The position numbers and the translations under genes are program-made. Under the pieces are notes generated by a model that ran no database searches, had not been told where the DNA came from, and saw nothing but the letters and a program-made list of their open reading frames with translations. A stretch of DNA of 64,000 nucleotides from Volutella citrinella (lineage: Eukaryota; Ascomycota; Sordariomycetes; Hypocreales; Nectriaceae): contig JAWZSP010000003.1 in NCBI GenBank assembly GCA_034401135.1, forward strand, positions 2,914,001 to 2,978,000, written 5' to 3'. Below are positions 23,313-36,100 of the stretch, piece by piece (positions within the stretch are counted from its first letter, which is position 1; each line of letters opens with the position of its first letter).

Positions 23313-25002
23313 TCATGCGGTACTCGGACTGTCTTGTGAGCCGTTGGTTGTCTGGGCCCGAGTACGGATTCGGAACCTTTCCTTCAGTCTGGCCGTGAGC
23401 CGCGCACTCTGCCCCCGAGCGTCGCCGTCTGGACCTGGATGCCCAGTCTCAGAGGTTTCCGCCTGTCGCATTTGCCTCAAAGCCGCCATCTGCTCCTCTC
23501 TGGTCGCCTGTCGTAGACGATCCGTGTCAAGGAGTCGGCTCGCCCGATTAGGGCGGGAACCATTGGACTCGTCATTCTCGTCCCCTTCCACGGCAAGCGG
23601 CGGGGGTAGAGCGCTGTCCGCACCGCTGGCCGCGCTCTCGCCGGCAGTGCCCTCTGGTTTGCTGGGCTGTAGGTTATGGCGACTAGGATACGAGTCAGCA
23701 ACATGAGCGCAGAGACGGTGCCTGGCGATAACTTACCAGAGTGGGCATGTTCCAGAAACATTTACGAGCCAGGGGTCGATGCAGGCGGGGTGGAACTGGT
23801 GCTGACAAGGTAGCACTCTCACGTCCTCACCGATGCTAAAGTCTTCGGTGCAGATGGAGCATCCCAAATGTTCCTCTTCCGTCTCAGCCGCCTTGGGGGT
23901 ATTGGGGACGGGTGTCCCTGGTGTGTTGGACTCGGGGGGCGTCGCGTCTTGATCGGTAGCGGTCTTGGACACAGGCGCGGCATCGGGCCTTTGGTCTTCC
24001 GTCCGGTTTGCTACGGTGCGTTGGGTTGCAACATCTCGTCCGTCGTTGTTTGTGGACTCGAGCTCGAGCTCCGGGTCTGGTTTCGGCGGCGAGTTGTTTC
24101 CAAACTTGACAATGGGTATGGTGTCAAGAACGGCGAGTGCTAGTCCCTTTGCTCGGCTCTGTCGAGGATGGCCGGGTAGGGCCCGGCGAGGGCCGTATCT
24201 TTCAGGGTATCTATGAGCCCGGATGGCACCCGTGGCGATGATGACGAGGAACAGTAGGGTGATGACGCCAGTGATGCTGTAAAGGATGCTCATAGCAACA
24301 GCCGGGTTCTGCTGGCGACTTGGGTGGTTTGAATCCCGGTTCGAATCATCTGCTGACCCGTTGCCGTTGATGAAAGCCCTCACTGCTCGCCGACCCCGAG
24401 TTCCGTTGAGATATGTGAGAGCCGTTGCCGCATCGGCCGGGTCGGCCGTAGACAGGATGCTGTTATATGGGAGGGAGTCGGAGCGACTGAGTGAGCACCA
24501 CCAGTTTTTAGAAGTCGAGTACAGCACGATGGCCTTTGGTTTTATTTCCATCAGTCTGGCAAGCATCCTCACAGGGTCGAGGAAGTCTTTGCTCTGGGTA
24601 TCGGCATCGCAAGAAAGGTAGGCGACGTCGCCCTTGTCTATCTGGTTGAAGTTGGACGAATCTACGGCTACCATGTTTCCGCTGATATTGATGGCCTTGA
24701 ACAGTAAGTCAGTCTTGCTCTAGCGGGGGGGATGGCCTTAGGAAGGGAATTTCATGTCGTACATTGCGGGCGACGCTTGATTCATTGGCGGCCAGCATCT
24801 GCGTCAGAGGGACAACGGTAAATTGAGCCGACTGTTCTCCGTACTCAGTCACGAGCCTCATGGTCATGGAATTCTCTTGGACCCAGGCGGGGGCATCCGG
24901 CTCGGCCGAAATCGTCACGTCGTCATCTGCAAGAGCCGCGCGGCCCATGAGGGCAATCGCTACAGCCATCCAGCCGGCGCGGGACAAGCGAGGCAGTAGC
25001 AT
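23313..25002 (-). CDS. PA-TM-RING E3 ubiquitin ligase (RING-H2)
   Basis: Three exons on the minus strand, 25002-24763, 24695-23737 and 23682-23313, encode 522 residues. The start is the ATG at 25002, because upstream codons in the frame are not ATG. Residues 1-26 are a signal peptide, followed by a lumenal region of about 180 residues of protease-associated (PA) type. A strong transmembrane span lies at about 212-238 ([17 protein letters not shown]). After a disordered linker comes a RING-H2 with C359, C362, C377, H379, H382, C385, C397 and C400. The last intron splits Cys400 (TG|T), and the splice is confirmed by the resulting CPLCRHN. The family (RNF13/GRAIL type) sits in endosomal, vacuolar or Golgi membranes and ubiquitinates membrane cargo. 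The C-terminal 120 residues are charged and Gln/Arg-rich. The substrate is unknown. Confidence 0.9.
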
Positions 25003-28000
25003 GACGGGCAACGACGATGGCGAGGGTTGATGAAAGTATTGGTTTTACAGGATATCTTGATCGCACGGTCGCGGGGCTGTCGCTGTTGCCGTGCAGTGGT
25101 AAATCGCGAGGGCGCAGTCAATAGTTGCCAAGGAGCGGGCAAGGCGGATTCGGCGGGCAGACGGATGGCAACATGGCAGGCTCAGCGGCCAAGCTGCATC
25201 AGGTGGTGGCCTTGCGACGGGCGGCGAATGATAGGATAGGGGATCGTAGGAGACGGACGAGTGATGAGGGCCGGGGGCGACGGCGGTCGGGAGGCCGTGG
25301 TGTGATGGACGGCGCTCTGCTGGTGGATGCTTCACCAGTGCAGTTGGGTTGGGTTGTCGGAGGAAAGACTGGGGCTCACGCGCGGCCCGTCAACGGCGAA
25401 CGAGGCCCCGCACACACTCGGCTGTCCCGTGCGCGCCGCTTGGTTGATAACCCAACCTGACCTAGAGATAGCCTGTCACGACAGATAGGATGACAACCTC
25501 AAAGGGCACGGTTGTGGTGACAATGAACAGGTTGACTTGAATTCTTGGTTATTTGCAAGCTTCAGGGCTTGGAGGCCGTCCCTGCCTTCCTAACCAGCTA
25601 CAGTGCATAGGCACAGTCATCAGGGTGATTCCTCACTGTGTCTGGATGATGTTCACATATTTAGCCTTGGATCTAACGGTGTCTTCAACGTCCACATCCA
25701 TGTTGCCAATTCTACCAGCCTTGTCCATCAACCTTAAGAAGACTGATGCTCTAGATGCAGTTGATGCTATAATATGCGCCCCTTCTAGCCATCCCTCCCT
25801 CCACATTACTGCAGGTTTGCCGTCCTTGTTCTCCCATCCTATGCCTTAGCTATGAGAGATCCCCAGCGCCCGGATGACTTTCATCTACCCACCTTGAGAA
25901 ACAAGATCGTGTCGCTATAGCCTAGCTTAGTAGCCGCCACCCCCTGACCGACAACAGCATTTAATAGGAATCTCTTTGTGTGGTGCACTTGGTAAAATGG
26001 AGGTCTCGAGCCTGTTACACCACTTGTTATCTCAGCTTCAATCTACCCTACGTCACCACCAAGGACCAAAACCCGAAGCCTGCCATGTAATCTTGCAACC
26101 GGGCCACATCACATGCTCTCAACATGCCATGCTATTTTGGAAACAAGGAAGAAACAAGTATCCTCACTACGAGTAATCATCTCTCACTTTCTCGGTTGGA
26201 TGTGATATCACGTTTTTCAGTTCCCTGGCTATGGACGGATTGTCGTATTCAATGCATTTTCGATCACACAATTACCGAGCCTGTGCAACTAGACCGTACT
26301 GGACGAAGAACCAACAATCCAGTTGAAGAGAACAACATGGCAATTTACCACTGACACACTAGGTTGCGCCGATGGATGGTCTTGGGGGCCGCATAGACTC
26401 AAAAGCCTCGCCCACTTGGGCCCTTGTAACGGAGCATCTTTGAGACCCAGATGGCGTACCAGCTGACCAGATACAGCCGACTATACTCCACACCCTAAGC
26501 TTACAAGCAATCCTGCCCATCCTCAGGTTGAGACATCTGCTTTTCCCGATCAAGGCCGCCCAGCGCCAACTCCAGCCCCGAAACCCTTGTCCAGCGAGAC
26601 TAAGCGTCAAATATGCAAGAACAACAGAGGGTGAAACGAACGGCGAGTGTGATCCAGCGCTAGCTGAGTACGCAGGCAATCCGCTACTTCAACTGGGTCG
26701 CCTTGGTCCGAATGTCAGCGTGGTCCACCCCGAAGAACTTCAACAGCAACCCCGAGTTGTACTGCCACACGCCCCTCCTGATCATCGGCTTCGACGACGC
26801 GGCCTACTGTAGATAGATGCATGGCGACTTCAATCACCCGAAGAGGCAGCCAACCTGAGCGAGGGAGGTTGCAAGGGAACCCCCCCGCAAATCATCGCCC
26901 CCGTAATGATGTGGCGTAGCTTATGGGCTTCGGCAGTTTCGCCCCCGAGCTGCAGCTCATCTGCCGGTAGGGCCGGCACCGCGCCTCGCTGACGGTATCG
27001 GATAGCACGAGACAGATGTTCAAGACAGTCAAACCGACAGACAGCCTGTGCGACACTACCTGAATGGGCCTCGATCCTGTTCCGATCGTGCACCTCTGAG
27101 ATCCCTGCTCCCCGCGGCGCATAGTGATGCCACATCACTTCGGGCGGAGATCACGAGGGTCGTGCGCCAGAGTTACGGAGCGCTTCGGACGAAGGGGGTA
27201 TGAGAAGAAGATGAAAGAGCCGAGAAAAGTGCTTGGAAGGGTAATTATGGATCAGGAATCGCCGTGACGAGGGGTGTGTGGCTGCGTTGCGAAACAAGTA
27301 GGGCGCCCGCGTGAGAATAAGCCAGCTCCTGCATAGATGTGCTTTTGCGAGTATGAACTGCTCCGGGATTGGTTATGCGTGTTATCGTTGCGATTGCCCT
27401 CGGAGGCGATGGAGAGGGTACCAAGGGCACGCAACAAACAGCGCCTTCCCATCTGCAAGCTGCAATTCAAGCTGTGCAGCATTGTCGATTACTGTTGTTG
27501 GCTTGGAATTTTTGTATCGCCAGCATCGGCAATTCTCCCACACCCCCCAATCCAATCTGCGGTTTCTGGGGCAGCAAATGCACCCTCGGCAACCCAATTG
27601 CCGGAACTTCGCGGAATGCCATCTTGACCTCAGACCCTGGTCGTTGCCGGCTTCTCAATGCCCATCGAAAGGAGGTCTTTCTGCAGTCGCACTCTGAGAA
27701 GAGATTGATCCAGGCCCAACGGGCAAAGTCTTCTTCTACCTTGCGTTGTAGCATTCCTACTCTTCGTGGTTTCGCGGTCCATATTTTACGCACAACAAAG
27801 CTAGTGTTATTTGAAGTGAGAATAAGGTTCCTCGCTTTCGATATTGCTCCCTCAAGCGAATGCTGCAAGAGCTCAGATTGGGCAGCATCGGCACAGGACC
27901 ATTCCCACTCTGTATATACGTGCAGACCAAGGGTTCGGGCTACCGACCACGGTCCGTTGGCGGCTTGTTTGCAGACTCAACTTCAACGTCCAATTGGCGA

Positions 28001-28367
28001 ATTGAATGACGGAATTTGGGATGATTGTCGCGAGCCTGGCGTCGCTGAGGCCGCCGACCTCTGGCTGGGTTCTCTGGTCTCTAGCTATACTTACATGACG
28101 ATCATAATCTACTGGGGATCTTTTCAAACATGTGGACTCCCAGACATGCGCAATGTGCCGCGTAGTTCAAGTGTAGCCTTGTGAGACATGTAGTGCCGGC
28201 TGTAGTCATTGGCCAGCGGCCATTGCTGGCTGCCATCCGTGTGTTGTAGTAGTGTATTGACTTTGTAGCAGCTCATACGGATGACTTGCCATGGCAGCAA
28301 AGTTGCGTGATTCATGTGAGGAGGCCGTTTGATGATTAGAGGGCTTTTGATTGATGCGAGATGAACG
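25003..28367. other. 3.4 kb gene-poor intergenic region
   Basis: It lies between the start of the RING ligase gene and the stop of the TBCB gene. No gene is supported. Two spots stand out: a short protein-like frame at about 26670-26814 preceded by a possible acceptor, and an ATG-started 269-codon frame at 27375-28184 on the plus strand with no recognisable motif. Both are described as observations only. Confidence 0.45.
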
Positions 28368-29451
28368 CTAGATCTCCTCCATGTCTTCTAGGTCGTCGAG
28401 AGCAGGGAAATCGCCCACCTCGACACGCTCGGGGCGGACAAAGACACCATGTTTAAGCTGCGAGGGCTCTCCCCAGTACCGGGTCTCAGCGATGCCTCCA
28501 TCGTTTTTACCCACGGGCTCGTCCAAGTGAACACCTATCCAGGGCCCGCTTCCTCCAGGAATTTCCGGGACGTCTCCGACATACTTGACCATGCCCCGCT
28601 TGGTGTCCTCACCGCCGACTCGACATCGGCGGCCGACGGTGATGGCACGACGTTGAATATCCTGCTCCATGGCGGTGACCTTAGCCTCCTCATGGCTGGG
28701 GGCATCGGGGTCGAAGCGGCCGAGCTTCTGGGCCTTCTTCCATGCTAGGACTGAGTCCGTCTTCTTCTCGTACTCCTCCTCGGGCATAATGTACTTGTCG
28801 ACGCCCGAGGTATCATTGAAGTTAGGCCGAGCAGCTGCAGGGCGGGTGTCAATGACCTGCCAGGCAAATCCCTGTCAGCCCTATCTCGAACTACTTGAAC
28901 ACACACAGTGAAGATGCACGAAAGGAGCGGGGCTGAGTGAAGAGGGGGGGGGGCTGGAGACACGGCCTGAGCGTCGAGGTGAGGGAACAATACGCCCCAT
29001 CAACATGCCCACCACCCTCCAGGGCCTTCGGAATCCAACGCGAAAAGAGCAAAGCTTTGCGAGAATTTTTCATTCCAGCTCGGATCAATGGTGTGCTGTG
29101 CGGCCCCGGCACGAGAGCGATGACAGGCAAGCAGGAGGGGGGAGGGGGGGAGCCAGAAGACGAAGACAAAAAAAGGAAAAATCAACGACGTAAGAAAGTC
29201 TTGTTCCGACTTACATGCAGCTCCGCATACGGGGCCAGGGGATAGTTGGCAACCTGGGTGGCGTCATCGTCAACGGGTTCGATGGGGATGGCCTCAGAGC
29301 CGGCCGGCTTCAGGGAGAGCCTCTGGCATGAAGGAGGAATGCCCGTGACAGTCTCTAACTTGCTCTTGAGCTGGCTGACAGTCCAAGCCGGCGTGATTCG
29401 CCGCTCGGACTGGGCGAACTCAGAGATGACGATGAGGGGAACGTCGGCCAT
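28368..29451 (-). CDS. ALF1: Tubulin folding cofactor B (Alf1/TBCB)
   Basis: Two exons on the minus strand, 29451-29215 and 28856-28368, encode 241 residues. The N-terminal 80 residues (start MADVPLIVISE) form the ubiquitin-like domain. The second exon begins VIDTRP and holds a charged linker, then the CAP-Gly domain with GPWIGVHLDEP and the GKNDG signature. The protein ends in an acidic tail, ...DLEDMEEI, matching the EEY/F-like acidic C-terminus of the family. TBCB binds newly folded alpha-tubulin from the chaperonin and passes it with TBCE into the heterodimer pathway. Length fits the family. The intron is 358 bases, long for this window, and includes a run of ten G at 28944-28953. It opens GTAAGT and closes GGCAG. 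Phase 0 junctions on both sides support direct joining, although an unseen alternative exon cannot be excluded. Confidence 0.93.
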
Positions 29452-30166
29452 GTTGACTATTGTGAGACGGTGCAGCGGGAGTGGTGGTGGGCGCGGGGAT
29501 AGGCGGAGGGTGAGGGATGGGGGCGGGCTAGTCGGGTTGGATGGAGGCACTTTTCTGTTTCCTCCGAGATGCTCTAATTGCTTCGTTGTTCCTGGCGGCC
29601 AAGGCAGAGAGGGAGCGTCGTGAAGGTGCTGTTGCGATTCCGTCCAAGGACCAGGAATATTGATGGAGGGGCAATGTTTTGGGGGGGTCGGGCTAATGGC
29701 GGGGTGGGGTTGCCAACCAGCGGAGACTGCCTCAGCCAGCTCGATCAGGGAGCTGCGACCTGAATAGGCGAGGCTGGGCCTCAAGCCCTCCACAGGCGGG
29801 TAGCAGAAGCATGTGTGCCCAGGGTATGTGGATAATGTCGGCCTGAGTGAGGGACAATCACAAGACACGGCCAAGGAAGAATTAAAAAAAAAAAAAGGCT
29901 TGCAATCAAAACGACTCCGCGCTTGCACGTTTCGACAGCTGTGCGCCTTGACCGGCGCCTCGCGTGATAGGCTGGGTGGCAATCAACTCCGCCGAGTTAC
30001 CAGGGCCTCATCTGCGAAACGGCCCCATACGAGTGCGGAGACTTGTGGTTCTGGAACGGCGGACTGCGTGCAGTAGCTCGTACATATGTAAGATGAGCTT
30101 AGCAGCCCTCTTTTTGGACAGCTCAGCGCTATATCCGGCCCAAATATGGAGGTGGCTTCGGCACTT

Positions 30167-30184
30167 GGGGGGGGGAGGGGGGGG
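30167..30184 (+). repeat. G-run tract
   Basis: Nine G, one A and eight G in a row. It is short but could form a stacked G structure; it may equally be a simple-sequence accident. Confidence 0.7.
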
Positions 30185-33100
30185 AGCTACGAACACGAAG
30201 GAGGCTGTACGCCTTGACCTCTCCACCGCCGTTGAGTCCAGCCACAGGACTTGGGTGCGTACGGAGTAGAGTAAAAAATTGGTGTGTACTCTGCAGGACC
30301 TGGGGACTTGGCTGGTGGGCTGTTTGGCGCGGATCGACCACGGCACGCACGGCCGTGTTATTGAGTGATCGTCTTATAACACATCTGTGGACCGTGGGTA
30401 GATACTTGTGGGAAGGCAAGTTGCAGAAGGTTAGCTTCTACGTCCTGTCGTGTGTAAAGCATGCAGCAATGTACCCTCAACGGAACGTGGCGTCAGTTGC
30501 GTCCGTGGTGATGTACGATCCTGGGGTAGGGCACATTTTGTTATGCAGCACAACAGCCATCACAGCTCGTGCGTTCCACGCTATAGCACCTTGCCGCCCT
30601 TTCCATGTCCGTGAGGGGAAAATTTCAGTGATTACCCGTAACCGTCTGGTGAATTGGCTCAATTAACATCCCTCGCCTTCACTCGGCCCACAGGCTATCC
30701 TGGCTGGGGGTGAAACGTCGGGCCCGAATCGCCCGATGACATGCCGGGCCGAGCCCCAGAGTCACCCGCATGCCAAAGTGGGAGGAGGAAAAAGTTCCGA
30801 TCGGCCTGGAGAACGGGACACGGGAGCAAGCAGCTTGCCAAACGAGGCTTTGTGTCGAGGCACGGAATCTCTCGTGATTGATTTGGGTGACCTTTAATCC
30901 TACCTCGCCCTGACCGGTTTCATGGCGCTCGGCGGTCAACACCAAGCACGCGCCTGCTCATGAGAGAAATCTGCTACGTAGTAGGTAAGGTATGCACCTC
31001 TTTTATGCACAGGTGAGGCCTCGCACATGTGCCGTGTGAACTGCACCCATAGCGCGCGCCATGCGTGTTTGTCTCCGAGTCTGAGCGCACCCGGGTGCGA
31101 AGGCTGTGCGCGTGCCGTGCTGTGCTGTGCCGCAGCCCATCGTTCAGTTCGTACTATGTAGGAGTAGTGCTAGATGTCAAGCTGCAATTGCAAGGGCTGC
31201 CATGATATCCACAGGTCTCAGATCCGGCCCTGCTCATGGGCGACAAACCGTCCGTGCGACCTCCTGCGCATGAGCCTACGCCTACCGCCAATTGCCAACA
31301 CCAGCGCCAGCATCAGCACCAGCGCCAGCACTACACACCACTTCCCACCTCCCGTCCGCCCGCCCGCCAGCCCGTCAACCCGTGAACAGCTGGGCTGTCC
31401 CCGCTCTCCCCTTCCCGGGCAACATTGTGCAACGGCTCCCGCTCCTCCACAGGCCGAATCACCGGCCCGGTTGCACACTGCACCGGCGATTGGTCCGGCG
31501 ACCGTTTGCCAGCGTCGCCAGCGGACCCGTCTGTCTGGGAACGCGCGCTGGACGACTCAACGCACATGGTTTGCCGTTTGATGGCCGGCGGGCGGGCCAC
31601 CTGGGTTCCCTGGCCCCCTCCCCCCTTGGACGTCAGATTTCGCGCATAACGCTGGGCACTCTTGTGTTGCAGTGAACCACATGTGCGTGGTATATGTACG
31701 CTGTATAAAGTGGTAATGCCTCGACTATGATCGGACCCAGGACCAAGCTAGGCAGCTCGTTTGTGTCTTGCATGGCCCACTGTTAGCCATACCCTTCCCT
31801 TTGATCTTATTATTGTGTGCATGGTGGGTTGTTTTGGACAGAGGGCGTGCTCCGCAGGCCCTGTTTCTCGTGCAAGGTAGTTATCGCCATCAAGGGTATG
31901 TACGGAACGAGACGTGGACCTCGTCTCTCCGAACAGCCTTTCATAATTGCCATGTGCCCTTGTCGACGTGGATCCCGGGCTAATTGTCGCTGTCCTCGAT
32001 CCGGGTCCACCTGCACCCATCACGCCAACCAGGAGATGCCTCGTTATTCCCCCACGGGAACCACGGGCCAACCCAGAAGCTGCTCACAATCGAATACATA
32101 CGAAGTTATTTACCCCCAAGTACTCCGTACTGACTGCTTGTGTCCGGAGAAGCGGTCAGGATGTCGGTAAAGGTCGGTCAGAGGGCCAAGCTCCGCCCCC
32201 CATCACCTACGTAGTATGTGGCAGGCAAAGGCGGCTCATCAGTTCTCCTCATGCCAAAGGCGACCCGATAGGTAGGCAAGTGAGAGTACTCGGGCCAGAG
32301 ACAAGAAAAATTGAAACGGCAACCCTGCAGTGTTCGACACGTAACATTGATGTATGGTGGGGGGTGATGGCGAGGCGAGCCTAGTAGTGCAAACCCATGG
32401 TGGAGCGTACTGATGGCAGCAGGGACGGGATGAAACCTTTGGGCCCGGTTGACTGCCCGCCTTGAGTGACAAATCACAATCGCTCACCGTGGTTCGCAGC
32501 TGGGTGCGTGGCTGGAGTTGTCTTCGGGGAGGGAGCTTTGCTGATGCTGGCTAATCGATTGCCGGACCGGTACTCTGGCTGGCTTCCCATAACAATAAAC
32601 GCTATTCCCATAAAGCCCCGAGGTTTCTCTTGCCGCCTTGCCGCATGTAATTTGGGGCAATTCTACGGAACATATCTGCTGGTCTGGGCCTTCACAACTA
32701 GCCCTGCTTGCTTGACCCAACCCCATGGAACCCGAGGGAACAGAAACTCGCTAGGTTTGTCGACAACGAACGAGACTATGCGCACTCCATGTGCCAGAAG
32801 CAAGTGACTTCATCAGAGCATCAATGAAGTCGTGGCGCTTACCCCGTGGCCATGGGACTACACTCCTGCCCTGACAACCCAAGCCTTGCTCCGCCTCGCA
32901 TTTACCAAGTTTCGTCATGCTGTACAACTCAGCGATAGGCATTATCATACCCTCCCGGCAGCCGGAGTGCTGCGTACGCATTAGCCTCGCGCAACCGGAT
33001 TTAGCATGGCCCTAATTATGACTCAACCCGTCCTTGCTATCCAGCTGGCACCTCTCCCAAGGATGCTGCTCACCGCCATATAGTCGACTGGTAGCGCAGG

Positions 33101-36100
33101 CGGCCATGTAGAGCAAGCAACTCAGAGAAGCCTCGTGGCAGTTTGGAGGTCAAGACAGGCAGAGTCCTGACATTACAGTGCGGAGCTGGAGGCCTTGGTC
33201 GGTCAAGGACAGGCAGCCCCGCGGAACGAGGAAGCCCATTAGACGCTCCGTTTTCGAGACTGCTGGAGGGGGTGTGGCTATCGCGACAATCGCATCAACA
33301 AGGCCTTCTCCAACTCTCCCGCCTCTGGCGGTCCACCCCTGGACCTGGTCATGTTTGGGTTGATCCGCTGCCCGACTTGAAGGACCCACCAGCGACGCTT
33401 CGGTCCAACTGAGGAATGACTGGCAGGCGAGGAAAAGCGAAGGGCGGGCATGGGCGCATATCTTGTTCCCCAACAAGGCGGCCCAGTGTGTCGAGGCTCT
33501 CCAAGTCCCCAGTGGACATGTCCAGTCTAGCCCTGTTCTGGCCTCCGGGTCTGAGGCAGCGACGGATAGATGATACAACATAGTAGATCGATCGACCAAC
33601 CCATGACGTCGCCGCTTGCAAGAGCTGGAGTTGGTACGGCGTTCCCGGGCAGGGGTCTCGGAGAGTGTGCATTGACAACAAAGCAAAAGGCATCGTCGAG
33701 TGTGATGTGTGCAGACGCAAATAGGATTCAGCACACCGGCGGCCCCCATCGCCATCCCACGCAGCCAACACACACCCCCGGCACTCCATGGCTATGGAAT
33801 CGTCCATGTCGGGTGCCAAACTGCCAATCTATTGGAGGGGCTGCGCATGCTGGGTGACGGTTCCCACCTGCGAGAACCGGTCCAAGTTTGGTGACTGGTC
33901 TGCGCCGCGATCCAGCCTCTTTCATGCCAAAAGCAGCAGGGCTTGGTCCCCACTGCCCAGCCGTACAATAGCTAGGCAGGTCGCTAGGAACGCAATACGT
34001 ACATGCATCGCAGCTCACTTGACTTGCGATCCGAAGCTTGGATGGATATGGATGGTTCATGAGCAGTGTGGGTCTTTGGTGTACCAGGGCTTACTATGTT
34101 ACAACGCCTGCACGTTGCGGCTGCCATAACCGTTCTTGTACGTATATTAGCTCCATCTTTGTCCTTTTCCGACAAAGATTCCCTGCGTGAGGGGAACAGT
34201 GAGGAGACAAGAGCGAGCGACCTTTTTTCAGGGCTGCACCCAGGGTGTTTCCGGATGCCAGTCCTCCGCGCGGGCATAAACGGGCAAGGAATGTCGTGCT
34301 GCGATAATACGGCGTCTGTGGGGGTAGGCTTGAGTAATGTTGCTTTGCTCAGTTACTACTGGCAGCAATACGTTGGCTTCCGCCTTAGCAATCGTGTCGG
34401 TGAATGCCTGAGCATTACGTCAAAGAGCGAGAAGCACTGCTTCTATGCCCCCATCGCCCAAAGAAGCGGCGAATTCCATCAAGTTGCTGGGCCCTGGACT
34501 GTGGCGACAGAAACGAGGCCAGCCAGCGGCGCCCGGCGGCCTTCAATGCCAGCCGCCGGTCGATGTTGTAATAGAGCCCTGGTCCCTGGCCGCAGATCCA
34601 GCTTGGCCGGTCCGCCTCATCCTCCTAGTCAGTGGAGGGGCTCGAGCAGGTGGCCTGGGCCCCCGAAATGGGTAACCAGGGGGAGAACAGAAGCAATATA
34701 CATAATCCACGAGAATGAGGGAGGGAAAAAAATCTTTCATCGAGGTGGAGCGTCAAGTGGCAGCGCAATGCCACCGGGGTGGGACCCCTGCTCCATTTTG
34801 GTACGTTGACGACTGACAGCAACGACGTGGCGCGCCAGGAAGGCACAGTGGACTGCGCTGAGAGCCTGGGACAGCCTGGGAAGGAGGCTCTGCAGCTGCT
34901 TCTCGCACAATGCCGACGGAAGTGTGTCTCAGACATTGACTGGGCTCCAGGGCTGAGGAGGATATTGGACTGCTCGCGCGACACCACTCCCCCCCCCATA
35001 CAGTACTTGCCCCCCTCCCAGTGACGCCCTCACGCGAGATGCTGAGCTGTCTGTCGTTTTGGAATAGCCGACCAGCCGAACGAACCACCGCTGCAATGGA
35101 AGCTGGCGCGCGCGCAGCATTGGTGCCATGTGGCTGGATGACAAGCGTGCGTGCGTCGACCGCCCTTCAGACTGGGGGCGGCACAGCAGAGGCGAGAGGG
35201 TTGCGCCGTTACTGTGGACGATCATGGTTCATTAGCCCTCGATGAACGCTTGAACGCTTGAGCGCGCTGGAGGGCATGGCAGCAGGCAGCTCCTCCCTGG
35301 CCCTGGTTCGTGACAGGCCTCTCCACATACTCCATACTGTACAAACTGCAGCCATGTAGTATGCCCGTACTACTTTGCCTCCGAACCACGCCCTCTTCTC
35401 AGCAATGCGCGTACCTAATTATTACTCTACATGGCCAAGGACACAGCACAAGACACCACCAAGTTAACACAAGACAGACAACACACAGGTGCTGGGACCT
35501 TGATCCATGGTTCCCCCACCCCCCAAAATTTCTTTGAGCCATGATCCATGGCTGGCTTGACCAGCGCAACGAAACCCTTTCCTTCTGACCTTGGACGACC
35601 CCCATCTGTCGAAAGATTGACCGCCAGTTCATCGCTGGCGCCGGGAGCTCCTGGCAAACCGCAGTCAGCCCCCGTGGAGAGTGATGTGCGAGCAAACGTC
35701 TCGGGCCCCGCTTGGCGCTCCAACAGGAAGCCCGCGTTTTGGGAGGCTGGGCTGGGCAGGAGACTGACGGGTCAGTGGCACAACGCTCTCGCAACTACGG
35801 ATACTAACTTTACCTAGGTAGTCAATGTTTCGGGCCGGGCCTTGTCTTGATGGGGCATGGTGATTGTTGGTTCCCGGCCTGCCTGGGAATAAGCGAACGA
35901 ACAGTTCCAAGAAAACCACCAGCCCTTCCCGGTAACCTCGCTCCTTCTGAGCTGCGTGTCGCAGACTGGCCCGCACTGACGAACAGCGTACTCGTGCCCG
36001 CTCGTATGGTTTGCCCGGGTGTGGTTGAGAGGGTCCATCCCGTAATTAACGATTCGAGGGAGGGCCGACGCTGTTGTCAGTCCGCCCCCGAATAGGCTTG

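Noticed and set aside
24335..24362. A tRNA B-box-like string (GGTTCGAATC)
   Set aside because: It lies inside the coding exon of the RING ligase gene, with no A box at the right distance and no cloverleaf.
33081..33160. A-box-like TAGTCGACTGGTAGCGC suggesting a tRNA
   Set aside because: No B box (GGTTCRANNCC) follows within the required distance and the acceptor stem does not pair.
33150..33773. 207-codon minus-strand frame
   Set aside because: No recognisable domain and an overlapping competitor frame; nothing distinguishes it from chance.
34066..34809. 247-codon plus-strand open frame
   Set aside because: It does not begin with ATG, has no family resemblance, and its composition changes along the frame as in non-coding DNA.
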